In this document: one piece after another, positions 1-8,467 of the stretch
Layout of the letters: each line of letters opens with the position of its first letter
Numbering within the stretch: position 1 is the stretch's first letter
Source: an uncultured Prevotella sp.
GTDB taxonomy: Bacteria; Bacteroidota; Bacteroidia; Bacteroidales; Bacteroidaceae
Length of the DNA: 20,534 nucleotides
Assembly (NCBI GenBank): GCA_900557255.1
Contig: USSA01000041.1
Span: 1-20,534, forward strand
Direction: 5' to 3'
Translations under genes and position numbers: made by a program
The notes under the pieces: generated by a model
What the model saw: the letters and a program-made list of their open reading frames with translations, nothing else
Told to the model about the DNA's origin: nothing
Database searches by the model: none

Positions 1-181
1 ATTTCTCTCAACTTTGTGATCACTTCATGCTCTTCCGAAACTATGCTAAGCAAACCCCAGGACTGTTTACCCGAATCATCGGGAAAATTAGCGCATTTAC
101 AGTCTTGCAATATATTAATTATGTAAACAACAGACCGATTGGCAGGGTTAAGTATGCGCTAAATTAATTCCGCCAACGGGT
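1..181 (+). mobile_element. Right end of an IS982-like insertion sequence
   Basis: The left edge of the window is the 3' end of an insertion sequence: a transposase C-terminus (stop at 165-167) followed at once by a GC-rich end, ccgccaacgggt (170-181). Read from outside inward this end is ACCCGTTGGCGG, and an ACCC-type terminus fits the IS982 family. The left end, the other inverted repeat and the target duplication are outside the window, so the exact right boundary (about 181) is inferred. The element lies directly upstream of traF, where a traE-type gene would normally sit, so it separates traF-traO from anything upstream. Confidence 0.6.
3..167 (+). CDS. IS982-like transposase, C-terminal 54 residues (5' end outside window)
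   Basis: This is an open frame running in from the left edge, with codons in phase with position 3 and stop TAA at 165-167. It reads FSQLCDHFMLFRNYAK near the start and ends in RPIGRVKYALN. The FSQLCD...RNYAK...TRI..KI...T..QYIN pattern resembles the C-terminus of Bacteroidetes IS982-family transposases, downstream of the last catalytic acidic residue. The family call rests on remembered patterns and not on an alignment; other DDE families with an FSQL-like tail are possible. Only the tail is visible, so I cannot say whether the transposase is intact. Confidence 0.6.
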   Translation, partial: FSQLCDHFMLFRNYAKQTPGLFTRIIGKISAFTVLQYINYVNNRPIGRVKYALN

Positions 182-236
182 TAAAGAATACATCATATCA
201 GGAGAAGTAAACGAAAATCAGTACGTAAGCTATCCC

Positions 237-497
237 ATGTTCAAGGGTCTCCAGAAGCCCCTTGAATTTATGGGGTTCCAGGGACGCTACATCACCTGGG
301 CAGCCTGTGCCATTGGTGGAGCCATCCTCGGCTTCATCATAGCATATTGCATCCTCGGCTTTGTGGTTGGTCTTGTGGTTCTTGCTGTTTCCCTCTGTTC
401 GGGAGCTGCTCTCATCTTCTTCAAACAGAAGAAAGGGTTGCATACCAAGAAGGAAGAGCATGGTGTGTTCATCTATGCTTGTTCGCATAGAATGTAA
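237..497 (+). CDS. traF: TraF, conjugative transfer membrane protein (DUF4133, VirB3-like); start uncertain
   Basis: This is a small inner-membrane protein of the Bacteroidetes conjugation machine, in the VirB3-like position just before the VirB4-like ATPase TraG. The 86 aa from this ATG begin MFKGLQKPLEFMGFQGRY, then two adjacent hydrophobic segments (about residues 18-58), then a basic KQKKGLHTKKEEHG stretch and a short tail. This fits the DUF4133/TraF layout of about 90-110 aa. The frame stays open upstream to 168 and reads NENQYVSYP just before this Met, which looks like genuine TraF N-terminus, but no ATG, GTG or TTG is in frame there. A good ribosome site, AGGAGAAG (200-207), sits about 30 nt upstream of ATG 237, too far for normal use. 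Either a non-standard start near 213-219 is used or the start codon has been lost. An IS end lies about 55 nt upstream. Confidence 0.8.
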   Translation: MFKGLQKPLEFMGFQGRYITWAACAIGGAILGFIIAYCILGFVVGLVVLAVSLCSGAALIFFKQKKGLHTKKEEHGVFIYACSHRM

Positions 498-558
498 TCA
501 AACAAAATTCAAACGTAAACAAATGAGCAAGTGTGTTGAAATCTGAATAGTGTAAATC

Positions 559-592
559 GGTAGGCTCACCCTCTCGCAAGGATGAGCCTATC
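559..592 (+). terminator. Stem-loop between traF and traG (terminator or attenuator-like)
   Basis: TAGGCTCA (561-568) and TGAGCCTA (583-590) are perfect inverted repeats. The stem extends by G-C plus a G-U pair at its base (559-560 with 591-592) and by a further CCT/AGG helix inside, leaving a loop of about 6 nt. The downstream tract tcttcattt is only weakly U-rich, so this is a poor classical Rho-independent terminator. It may be an attenuator, an RNA-processing site or an mRNA-stabilising hairpin. It lies 26 nt before the likely traG ATG. Confidence 0.5.
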
Positions 593-618
593 TTCATTTG
601 ATAAAAGAGCAAATAACA

Positions 619-3189
619 ATGATCATATATGTAATCATAGCATTTGTAGCAATACTCATAGGCATGGCTATCTCAGTCTCTGCCTTTGGAACCGGAGGAA
701 AACGCAAGAAAATCTTTCAGGACATCTACTTCTCTGTTGAGGATGTGGATGGCATTGGCGTGCTCTACACCAAGACTGGCGAATATTCTGCCATCTTGAA
801 GATGGAGAACCCGGTGCAGAAGTATTCTGCAAACATAGACAGCTATTATGAGTTCAATCATCTTGTCACCGCACTTGCCCAGACCCTCGGTGAAGGCTAT
901 GCCATTCATAAGCAGGATGTCTTCGTGCGTAAGCAGTTCCAGGATGAGAGTAACGACAACCATGAGTTCTTGTCAGAGTCTTACTTCAAGTATTTCAATG
1001 GACGTTCCTATACCGACAGCCAGACTTATCTGATTATCACCCAGGAGAATAAGAAAAGCCGTATCTTCTCTTTTGATAGCAAGAAATGGCGTGACTTTAT
1101 GGTGAAAATTCGCAAGGTCAAAGACCAGTTGAAGGACTCAGGCGTGGAAGCCTCCTATCTGGACGGAAATACAGCTCGCGAATATGTTGACCGCTATTTC
1201 TCGATGAACTTTAACGACAAGACTGTATCAATGACCAACTTCAAAGTCGATGAAGAGTCTATCTGTATGGGCAACAAACGATGCAAGGTCTATAGTCTTG
1301 TTGATGTTGACTGTGTCAGCACACCATCTATAGTCCGTCCTTTCACAAACATTGAGGTGAACAATGTTTCAATGCCAGTGGATATGGTATCATTGGTTGA
1401 CAGCATCCCATCTGCCGATGTAGTTGTGTATAACCAGATGTTCTTCATTCCTAACCAGAAAAGAGAACTCTCCCTACTCGACAAGAAGAAAAACCGTCAT
1501 GCCAGTATGCCTAATCCAAGCAACCAGATAGCCGTGGAGGACATCAAGAAGGTGCAGGATGTGATAGCAAGAGAAAACAAGCAGTTGGTATATGCCCACT
1601 TCAACCTTGTCGTTGGAGTACCTAAAGATGCTGATATTCAGAAATGTACCAACCATCTGGAGAACTCCTTTGGCCGATTGGGCATTCATATCAGCAAAAG
1701 AGCCTACAACCAGCTGGAGCTTTTTGTCAACTCATTCCCTGGTAATTGCTACTCCACCAACCCAGAGTATGACCGATTCCTGACTCTCAGTGATGCAGCA
1801 GCCTGTCTCATGTACAAAGAGCGCATTCAACATAGTGAGGAAACGCCGTTGAAGATTTACTACACAGACCGCCAAGGTGTGCCAGTGGCCATCGACATCA
1901 GCGGAAAGGAAGGAAAGAACAAGATAACGGATAACTCCAATTTCTTCTGCCTCGGTCCGTCTGGAAGTGGTAAGTCCTTCCACATGAATAGTGTAGTCCG
2001 TCAGATGTGGGAACAGAACACCGATGTTGTGATGGTTGATACCGGTAATTCATACGAAGGTCTCTGTGAGTATGTAGGTGGCAAGTACATCAGCTATACA
2101 GACGAGCATCCTATTACGATGAATCCTTTTGCCATCAAGCGTGAGGAGTTGAACATCGAGAAAATAGGCTTCCTGAAAAATCTGGTCATGCTCATCTGGA
2201 AAGGAACCCAAGGTGAAGTCACCAAGACGGAAGACCGTCTCATAGAGCAGGTTATCACGGAATACTTCGATGAATACTTCATGAAGAAACAAATAGAGAA
2301 CCTGTCGTTCAACACATTCTACGAGTACAGTAAAGTCCGTATTCCACAGATTATAAAGGAGAACAACCTGGCAGGAATCGACCTGGCATCCTACAACTAT
2401 CTGCTGAAGGACTTCTACAAGGGCGGTAGCCATGAATTGACGCTCAATGAGAACCTCGACACAAAGCTGTTTGATGAGACCTTTATCGTTTTCGAGATTG
2501 ACTCCATCAAGGATGACCCTCTCCTATTCCCTCTTGTTACACTTATCATCATGGACGTTTTCATCCAGAAGATGCGTATCAAGAAGAACCGCAAGGTGCT
2601 TGTCATTGAAGAGGCATGGAAAGCCATTGCTTCGCCAATGATGGCAGAGTACATCAAATACCTCTACAAGACAGCCCGTAAGTTCTGGGCTTCGGTGGGT
2701 GTGGTTACTCAGGAGATCCAGGACATCGTGGGAAGTCCTATCGTGAAAGAGGCTATCATCAACAACTCTGATGTGGTGATGCTGCTTGACCAGAGCAAGT
2801 TCCGAGAACGCTTCGACGAAATCAAGGCAATCCTGGGTTTGACAGATGTGGACTGCAAGAAGATCTTCACCATCAACCGCCTTGAAAACAAGGAAGGCAG
2901 AAGCTTCTTCCGAGAAGTCTTTATCCGCAGAGGAAGTGTTGGAGGCGTGTTTGGTGTAGAAGAACCTCATGAGTGCTATATGACTTATACCACCGAGCGA
3001 GCAGAAAAGGAAGCTCTGAAACTCTACAAGAAAGAGTTGAAATGCGACCATCAGCATGCCATCGAAGCCTATTGCCGAGATTGGGAACTGTCAGGAATCA
3101 CCAAATCCCTGCCATTTGCCCAGAAGGTGAACCAGACTGGTCATGTGCTGAACCTCAAACCCAAGAGGAAATTTGATGAGTATATGTAA
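619..3189 (+). CDS. traG: TraG, conjugation ATPase (VirB4 family)
   Basis: This is the energising ATPase of the Bacteroidetes-type conjugation machine, acting at the cytoplasmic face of the inner membrane. From ATG 619 it is 856 aa, normal for TraG/VirB4. A hydrophobic N-terminal anchor covers residues 2-22 (IIYVIIAFVAILIGMAISVS). The ATPase domain has Walker A GPSGSGKS (446-453) and Walker B VLVIEEAW (660-667, acidic pair EE). Downstream motifs such as the arginine-rich SKFRERFDEIK stretch are also typical. The frame is open back to a TTG at 598; I prefer ATG 619 because the AAAAGAG tract (602-608) sits upstream at a workable distance and TTG 598 almost abuts the hairpin. The gene follows traF after a 121-nt gap holding the stem-loop, the largest gap inside the operon. 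Confidence 0.93.
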   Translation: MIIYVIIAFVAILIGMAISVSAFGTGGKRKKIFQDIYFSVEDVDGIGVLYTKTGEYSAILKMENPVQKYSANIDSYYEFNHLVTALAQTLGEGYAIHKQDVFVRKQFQDESNDNHEFLSESYFKYFNGRSYTDSQTYLIITQENKKSRIFSFDSKKWRDFMVKIRKVKDQLKDSGVEASYLDGNTAREYVDRYFSMNFNDKTVSMTNFKVDEESICMGNKRCKVYSLVDVDCVSTPSIVRPFTNIEVNNVSMPVDMVSLVDSIPSADVVVYNQMFFIPNQKRELSLLDKKKNRHASMPNPSNQIAVEDIKKVQDVIARENKQLVYAHFNLVVGVPKDADIQKCTNHLENSFGRLGIHISKRAYNQLELFVNSFPGNCYSTNPEYDRFLTLSDAAACLMYKERIQHSEETPLKIYYTDRQGVPVAIDISGKEGKNKITDNSNFFCLGPSGSGKSFHMNSVVRQMWEQNTDVVMVDTGNSYEGLCEYVGGKYISYTDEHPITMNPFAIKREELNIEKIGFLKNLVMLIWKGTQGEVTKTEDRLIEQVITEYFDEYFMKKQIENLSFNTFYEYSKVRIPQIIKENNLAGIDLASYNYLLKDFYKGGSHELTLNENLDTKLFDETFIVFEIDSIKDDPLLFPLVTLIIMDVFIQKMRIKKNRKVLVIEEAWKAIASPMMAEYIKYLYKTARKFWASVGVVTQEIQDIVGSPIVKEAIINNSDVVMLLDQSKFRERFDEIKAILGLTDVDCKKIFTINRLENKEGRSFFREVFIRRGSVGGVFGVEEPHECYMTYTTERAEKEALKLYKKELKCDHQHAIEAYCRDWELSGITKSLPFAQKVNQTGHVLNLKPKRKFDEYM

Positions 3190-3217
3190 CAAGTCATAAA
3201 CAATAATTTTCAGACAA

Positions 3218-5779
3218 ATGAAACGCTATCTGATAATACTTACTCTCTATCTCTGTGCCGTAGTACCGACGATGGCACAGTACTACAGTGTTAACTATGA
3301 CAAGCGCACTGTAGAAGCAATGACAGCCGCTTTTGCAACAGAGGCAGCTACTGAGGCGTATTATGCCGAACAGGTAGCCAAGATACGTGAACACTATCAG
3401 GCGGCAGAGGTGGCAGCGGCAGGAATCTTCACATCCAAGTTCCTTGACCGCAAAGCCCTCACCCATCTGGGACTGTGGACAAGTGCCACTGAGAACTACT
3501 ATTACCGCCGTATCTACAACATGGTGTCGGCCAAGATCATGCCGAAGATATGGACTGTAGCTGGAATGATGCTCAAAAGTCCTCAGAATGCTCTCTATTG
3601 GGGAAGCTATTTATATAAGGTATGTGAAGAGACCAAGACTCTCTGCTATCAGTTCGAGTCTATCGTCACCAACAGCACCCTCTCGTTCAAGGATATAGCA
3701 TTTCTGGAGATTAACCAGGAATTGGCTGCCATCCTGAAACTCTCGGAGTTGGGCAACGTAGATTGGGAAGCGATGTTTGACAACTTTTCCGGGTTCGGTT
3801 CCAACTTCACCAAGGAGAATCTGAAGGAAGACATAGACAACCTGTATGCCATGGGAGTCAATCTTGCTTCTGCTGGAGCAGGCAATGTGGTAGGCTCCAT
3901 TCTTGGCAACAGCAGTTTCAGTGGAACGATGATGGATAAGGCAAGCAGCGTTATAGAGATTGCAGAAAATGTCTATGGTCTCTACAACTGTCTGTCAACC
4001 AATGCAGGAAACACAATATTGCAGCTCGTTGGAGGAAGAGACAGCATTGCAAATCTCTTCTCTTTATCGAACTATAATCTGACATCCTGGATAACGGACT
4101 ATGCCCGTGAAGGAATGGGACAATACTACACCCAGCGATGGTATATCTATAGGGTTGATGCCGGTAATGTGAAGCTGTGTGACTACTATCCACCTACAGA
4201 CAATGATGCTATCATCAAAGGAGATCACTGGTATCGTATCAGCACAAAGGACAAAAACTATACTCCAACATCTGCAGAAAGAGAAGCAGCATTGAGAAAC
4301 TCAGAAAGCCACGCAGGTTGGAGTCGAAGTGATGTTCTGCAGCTTAACAACTCAAACGACGGCTTCAATTATAGCATAACCTACTATATGTCAGGCTATA
4401 TTCTCAGCAAGAAGAAAAGTGGTCAATATGCTAAAGCCTATGCCTACGAGATTCATGTTTCAAAGAGCTGGAATAAAAAGGAAGTTGCCTATGAGGATGT
4501 CTTTGATTCCTACACGATGGACATGAACACATTCAAAGCCGGATTGAATGCACGACTGAAAGAACTCAATGATAACGAGGAAGGTTACACCTACTATCTT
4601 TCAAGTGATGCAAAAAGATACTATCAGACAACCGATGCCAAGAAAATCGCAGGATGCGAAACTGCAACCATCAGTGTTACCTGCCATGGCGGTACCAAAC
4701 TTGGTGAAGCATCGACCCAATACAAGTGTTCGAGTTGCGGAGGTAGCGTGAATGGTCACACCAAGCAGTGTGCCATGGCCACGAGTGTCACTCATGAAAG
4801 CGTCAACACTTCTGAGATTGATTCCAAAATTGCTGAAACAGAGAGGAAAATAGCTTCTCTACAGTCTGAAATCACAAACTTGGAGGCAGAGAATACGGAA
4901 CTTCTGAGAAAAATCAAGAATTCAAATGTGAATGATGCAGCGAGGTATCGTCAACAGTACAATGCCAACAAAGACCGTATAACAGCATTGAAGTCAGATA
5001 AGAGCACAACCGAATCAGAATTTGCCCAGTACCAAAAGGCAAAGCAAGAGGCTATTGATGGAGAAAATGCCGTGACAGACGATTATTACCGCATTCCGGC
5101 CATCATGCAAGATTGCAAGACTGCCTATAATCTCAGTTGGAATGGTTCGGGGGCTTGGGAAGGGAATACTTTCGTCCGGACTGCATCCATGCCTAATATC
5201 AATGGTGTCATCACTTTCAAGGCAACAGTCTCAATAGCACGAAAGCCCAAGTACTTCATGGGTATCAAGATACACCGTGCCATCGTGCAGATTTCATGGA
5301 CTCTGACCACGGAATATAGCGATACGCAAGTTGTGGCTGTAGTAAACCTCGATCCTGCTAAAACCGATGAGGAGAAAGCAGCCGAAGTGAATGCCAAACT
5401 TGCAGAGATTGCTCGTGACTATCCAGACTGTGACCCTACGGTTGAATATGCCAAGAGTAGCCCTGTGGAATCAGACAATACGGATGATACCTATCATTTG
5501 CTCTGGTCAAGTGATCGTCTGGAGATTGCACGTCAGATAGACAGCCGTCTCACCAAGATATTTGCCGATCTGGTGTCATTGGAGAAGATGATGCACTACA
5601 AGCATTCCATCATAGACATTCTTAGGAGTGTCGCTCCCCCACTGAATGACGAGCAAGGCAGAAGACTGACGCTCATAGAAAAGTGCAGGAAACGATGGTT
5701 ACGACATGCAGCTGATAGCGGACATTCAGATAGTTATAACGGAAAATATGATGACGATGAAGAAGAAAACAGTGAATAG
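3218..5779 (+). CDS. Large exported conjugation-operon protein of unknown function (853 aa), Cys-rich motif plus coiled coil
   Basis: I do not recognise a characterised family. The protein starts with a clear signal peptide (about residues 1-20, ending TMA|Q), so it probably works in the periplasm or at the cell surface. Residues about 190-300 are rich in Gly, Ser and Asn with small helical stretches. A Cys cluster, C489 then CSSC (C504, C507) then C518, has the spacing of a small zinc ribbon or disulfide-knotted knuckle. Residues about 533-608 form a long predicted coiled coil (heptad-like Ile/Leu with many Glu/Lys/Asn). The C-terminus is very acidic (DDDEEENSE). It sits between traG and traJ, where other elements carry traH/traI, and its 3' end overlaps the next gene's start. 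A role in pilus or mating-pair structure is inference only. Confidence 0.8.
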   Translation: MKRYLIILTLYLCAVVPTMAQYYSVNYDKRTVEAMTAAFATEAATEAYYAEQVAKIREHYQAAEVAAAGIFTSKFLDRKALTHLGLWTSATENYYYRRIYNMVSAKIMPKIWTVAGMMLKSPQNALYWGSYLYKVCEETKTLCYQFESIVTNSTLSFKDIAFLEINQELAAILKLSELGNVDWEAMFDNFSGFGSNFTKENLKEDIDNLYAMGVNLASAGAGNVVGSILGNSSFSGTMMDKASSVIEIAENVYGLYNCLSTNAGNTILQLVGGRDSIANLFSLSNYNLTSWITDYAREGMGQYYTQRWYIYRVDAGNVKLCDYYPPTDNDAIIKGDHWYRISTKDKNYTPTSAEREAALRNSESHAGWSRSDVLQLNNSNDGFNYSITYYMSGYILSKKKSGQYAKAYAYEIHVSKSWNKKEVAYEDVFDSYTMDMNTFKAGLNARLKELNDNEEGYTYYLSSDAKRYYQTTDAKKIAGCETATISVTCHGGTKLGEASTQYKCSSCGGSVNGHTKQCAMATSVTHESVNTSEIDSKIAETERKIASLQSEITNLEAENTELLRKIKNSNVNDAARYRQQYNANKDRITALKSDKSTTESEFAQYQKAKQEAIDGENAVTDDYYRIPAIMQDCKTAYNLSWNGSGAWEGNTFVRTASMPNINGVITFKATVSIARKPKYFMGIKIHRAIVQISWTLTTEYSDTQVVAVVNLDPAKTDEEKAAEVNAKLAEIARDYPDCDPTVEYAKSSPVESDNTDDTYHLLWSSDRLEIARQIDSRLTKIFADLVSLEKMMHYKHSIIDILRSVAPPLNDEQGRRLTLIEKCRKRWLRHAADSGHSDSYNGKYDDDEEENSE

Positions 5780-6500
5780 CAAGATACTGACAATACTCAT
5801 TTGTCTGTTGACCCTTTTGTCTTCGGTAGCAAAGGCTCAGGTAGGCTTTGATGCAGTTTCTATCGAGGCCTATATCAAAGACCACAAGCAACAGCGCAGT
5901 CTGCTGCTTGTGCGTTCCACCTTGGAGGCAAGCAATAAACTGCTGCATGACTATAGCGGCGATGCCAACTTAGGCTTCAGAGACATCAACAAGGAACTGG
6001 ATAAGTACACCAGGGCATTTGATGTGATTGACATTCTGTATCAGTCACTCCGCACCAGTCTCAATGTGTACAGTACCTATGAGAATGTGAGTGACAAAGT
6101 CGGTGACTATAGAAAGATGCTCAATGATTTCAGGAAGAAATGCCTGGAAAGAGGCAACATCATGAGTACCGACACGCTGATCATCACCATCAACACCAAG
6201 GCTTTGGCCAAGATTGCAGATGAAGGCGACAATCTCTATAGGTCAGTCAGTGATTTGCTACTATATGCTACTGGAGCAGCCGCATGTTCAACGTCAGACT
6301 TGCTTCTCATTCTTACAAACATCAACAACTCGCTCGACAACATCAACAAGCATCTCAACAAGGCATACTTCGAAACCTGGAGATATATCCAAGTGAGAAT
6401 CGGCTATTGGAAAAAGCAGGTGTACCGTGCCAAGAGCAAGAAGGAAATCATAAGTGATGCCTTCGGACGATGGAGAGGCGCAGGATATTTAGGCTATTAG
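5757..6500 (+). CDS. Exported helical conjugation protein, TraI-position
   Basis: From ATG 5757 this is 247 aa with a good signal peptide (MKKKTVNSKILTILICLL..., cleaved after VAKA about residue 27, then Q). ATGs at 5748 and 5751 and an open frame back to 5706 are alternatives. I prefer 5757 because the signal peptide then begins MKKK and GGAAAA at 5741-5746 is about 10 nt upstream. The mature part is almost entirely amphipathic helix, with a hydrophobic patch near LLLYATGAAA and a C-terminal FGRWRGAGYLGY. Position and character resemble the exported TraI (DUF4141-type) proteins of Bacteroidetes elements, but I do not see the family signature clearly. It overlaps the end of the 853-aa gene by 23 nt, suggesting translational coupling. 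Confidence 0.75.
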   Translation: MKKKTVNSKILTILICLLTLLSSVAKAQVGFDAVSIEAYIKDHKQQRSLLLVRSTLEASNKLLHDYSGDANLGFRDINKELDKYTRAFDVIDILYQSLRTSLNVYSTYENVSDKVGDYRKMLNDFRKKCLERGNIMSTDTLIITINTKALAKIADEGDNLYRSVSDLLLYATGAAACSTSDLLLILTNINNSLDNINKHLNKAYFETWRYIQVRIGYWKKQVYRAKSKKEIISDAFGRWRGAGYLGY

Positions 6501-6519
6501 GACAATAAATAAAAATTCA

Positions 6520-7305
6520 ATGAATATGAAACATTTAATCTCTTCACGGACAGCACTTTGTCTATGTGGCTTGACGTTATGCTTTAACGCATCAGCCCAA
6601 GGCTATGTGAGTTACAACCATGATGCAGCCAAGATGAATCAGATTACGGTTCAGGAGATTGGTGCCGGTGGTCTCACTCCTGCATTCTATTATGATGCCT
6701 TACACAACAGCTATCAGAAGTCTTCAGCAAAAAAGAACAAGCAGTTTTTCAGAACCATGGCAGGAGTCTCTGCATATCAGCAGGTGGATGTTGCTGACAG
6801 TATCAAAGCATCTCTTACCCAACGAGCAGAAATAGAGGCACTCAACATTGCAGACCGGCAGATTGACATTGCCTGGCTTGCAGAAGGAAACAAGATCAAC
6901 TCCAAGCTCTCGGACTTTCAAGCGAACATAGACCGAATAGTAAGCGCAGGTGGCTCTGTTTCTGACAAGACACGATGGACAGAATACTACAAGATGTATA
7001 AGACCGCCATCAAGGAGATGCAGGATGCCTATATGCCCAATGCCCAGCGCAAGCAGCAGTATCTTGCCATCTATAATGATATTACCAAACAGAATGAGAC
7101 ACTTATCTCCTTTTTAGTCCAACTAAGCAACAAGAGAAAGACCTCCTCCTTGCTTGCTGCTCGACTTGAAAGAAGAAACAATGTGGCCAGCCACGCATCA
7201 TCAGCAATCAGCCGATGGCGTGAAGCAGGCAAAAAGAATATAGGAAATAACTCCGGAGGCTCAGGAACTGATGACTCCGACGAAAATAACATAGTAAGAC
7301 AATAA
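6520..7305 (+). CDS. Exported conjugation-operon protein, possibly DUF5045-like
   Basis: This 261-aa protein has a signal peptide (MNMKHLISS...CFNASA|Q); the ATG at 6526 is an equally plausible start. After cleavage it reads YVSYNHDAAKMNQITV, GGLTPAFYYDALHN, then helical segments including AEIEALNIADRQIDIAWLAEG and DAYMPNAQRKQQYL. This resembles a conserved Bacteroidetes conjugation-locus family that I tentatively recall as DUF5045; the label needs a profile search. The C-terminus has SRWREAG, echoing the GRWRGAG of the gene before, then a Gly/Ser/Asp-rich tail. It ends 3 nt before traJ. A periplasmic scaffold or assembly role is inferred from export and context. Confidence 0.78.
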   Translation: MNMKHLISSRTALCLCGLTLCFNASAQGYVSYNHDAAKMNQITVQEIGAGGLTPAFYYDALHNSYQKSSAKKNKQFFRTMAGVSAYQQVDVADSIKASLTQRAEIEALNIADRQIDIAWLAEGNKINSKLSDFQANIDRIVSAGGSVSDKTRWTEYYKMYKTAIKEMQDAYMPNAQRKQQYLAIYNDITKQNETLISFLVQLSNKRKTSSLLAARLERRNNVASHASSAISRWREAGKKNIGNNSGGSGTDDSDENNIVRQ

Positions 7306-7308
7306 AAC

Positions 7309-8439
7309 ATGGCAGATTCAAACATCCTTTCCGATTTCGGTATCAAGATCCTCGAACAGGAGATTGATGATGTGATATTCCAGACCAACGAGTTCCTTTG
7401 TGATGCCACGTTCACAGGCTCACAAGGTCCGTTTTGGTGGATATTGCAGATGTGTATGGCTTTGGCTGCGCTGTTCTCGATAGTCGTAGCTGGCAGTATG
7501 GCCTACAAGATGATGGTAAAGCATGAGCCGATAGACATCATGAAGCTGTTCAAGCCTCTTGTAGTCAGTGTCATCCTCTGTTGGTGGTACCCACCTGCAG
7601 ATACCGGCATTACAAACAACGGCAGCAGCTGGTGTGTACTTGACTTTCTCTCCTATATCCCTAACTGCATAGGTTCATACACCCACGACTTGTATGAAGC
7701 GGAGTCCGCACAGATTGAGGATAAGTTTGAAGAAGTCCAGGAGCTCATCTATACACGTGATACTCTTTATAACTCATTACAGGCACAGGCAGACGTAGCC
7801 CATTCTGGCACATCGGATCCAAAACTGATAGAGTCCACCATGGAACAGGCAGGTGTGGATGAAGTGACAAACATGGAAACCGATGCTTCAAAGCTCTGGT
7901 TCACGTCACTCACAGCTGGTGCGGTGGTAGGCATAGACAAGGTGATTATGCTCATAGCTCTGATTGTCTTCCGCATAGGTTGGTGGGCAACTATCTATTG
8001 CCAACAGATACTCCTGGGTATGCTGACAATATTCGGTCCGATACAATGGGCATTCTCTCTCTTGCCGAAATGGGAAGGAGCCTGGGCAAAGTGGCTGATA
8101 CGTTATCTCACGGTACATTTCTATGGAGCAATGCTATACTTCGTGGGCTTTTATGTCCTTTTACTCTTTGATATAGTGCTCTGCATTCAGGTGGAGAACC
8201 TTACAGCCATTACCGAAAGTGAGCAGACGATGGCAGCATATCTGCAGAACTCGTTCTTCTCAGCCGGTTATCTGATGGCAGCAAGCATTGTGGCATTGAA
8301 ATGTCTGAACCTCGTTCCAGACCTTGCTGCATGGATGATTCCTGAAGGAGATACAGCATTCTCTACCCGAAACTTCGGTGAAGGTGTGGCACAGCAAGCC
8401 AAGATTTCAACCCAGGGCATGATTAGCAAAGTGATGTAA
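7309..8439 (+). CDS. traJ: TraJ, polytopic inner-membrane conjugation protein (VirB6/TrbL-like)
   Basis: This 376-aa polytopic membrane protein of the mating channel is analogous to VirB6/TrbL. Hydrophobic segments are visible at about residues 43-65, 80-96, 200-225, 228-250, 268-293 and 317-336, with a soluble region about 97-198 between them. Tell-tale stretches are FKPLVVSVILCWWYPP, FGPIQWAFSLLPKW and the C-terminal FGEGVAQQAK. Length and topology fit Bacteroidetes TraJ. It begins 3 nt after the previous gene and precedes traK by 28 nt, in the conserved order traJ-traK-traL-traM-traN-traO. Confidence 0.9.
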   Translation: MADSNILSDFGIKILEQEIDDVIFQTNEFLCDATFTGSQGPFWWILQMCMALAALFSIVVAGSMAYKMMVKHEPIDIMKLFKPLVVSVILCWWYPPADTGITNNGSSWCVLDFLSYIPNCIGSYTHDLYEAESAQIEDKFEEVQELIYTRDTLYNSLQAQADVAHSGTSDPKLIESTMEQAGVDEVTNMETDASKLWFTSLTAGAVVGIDKVIMLIALIVFRIGWWATIYCQQILLGMLTIFGPIQWAFSLLPKWEGAWAKWLIRYLTVHFYGAMLYFVGFYVLLLFDIVLCIQVENLTAITESEQTMAAYLQNSFFSAGYLMAASIVALKCLNLVPDLAAWMIPEGDTAFSTRNFGEGVAQQAKISTQGMISKVM

Positions 8440-8467
8440 ACAGCAAATAATACATATATAATAAGGT

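Noticed and set aside
523..546. Seven-codon ORF MSKCVEI as a definite leader-peptide gene
   Set aside because: It has no convincing ribosome site and is too short to separate from chance. It is mentioned only as part of the hairpin finding.
598..618. TTG at 598 as the traG start
   Set aside because: It would add MIKEQIT with no ribosome site and sits directly behind the stem-loop. ATG 619 has an A/G-rich tract upstream and begins directly with the membrane anchor.
2524..3057. Minus-strand open frame of 177 codons within traG
   Set aside because: It overlaps the conserved ATPase C-terminus antisense and has no family-like features; it is a shadow.
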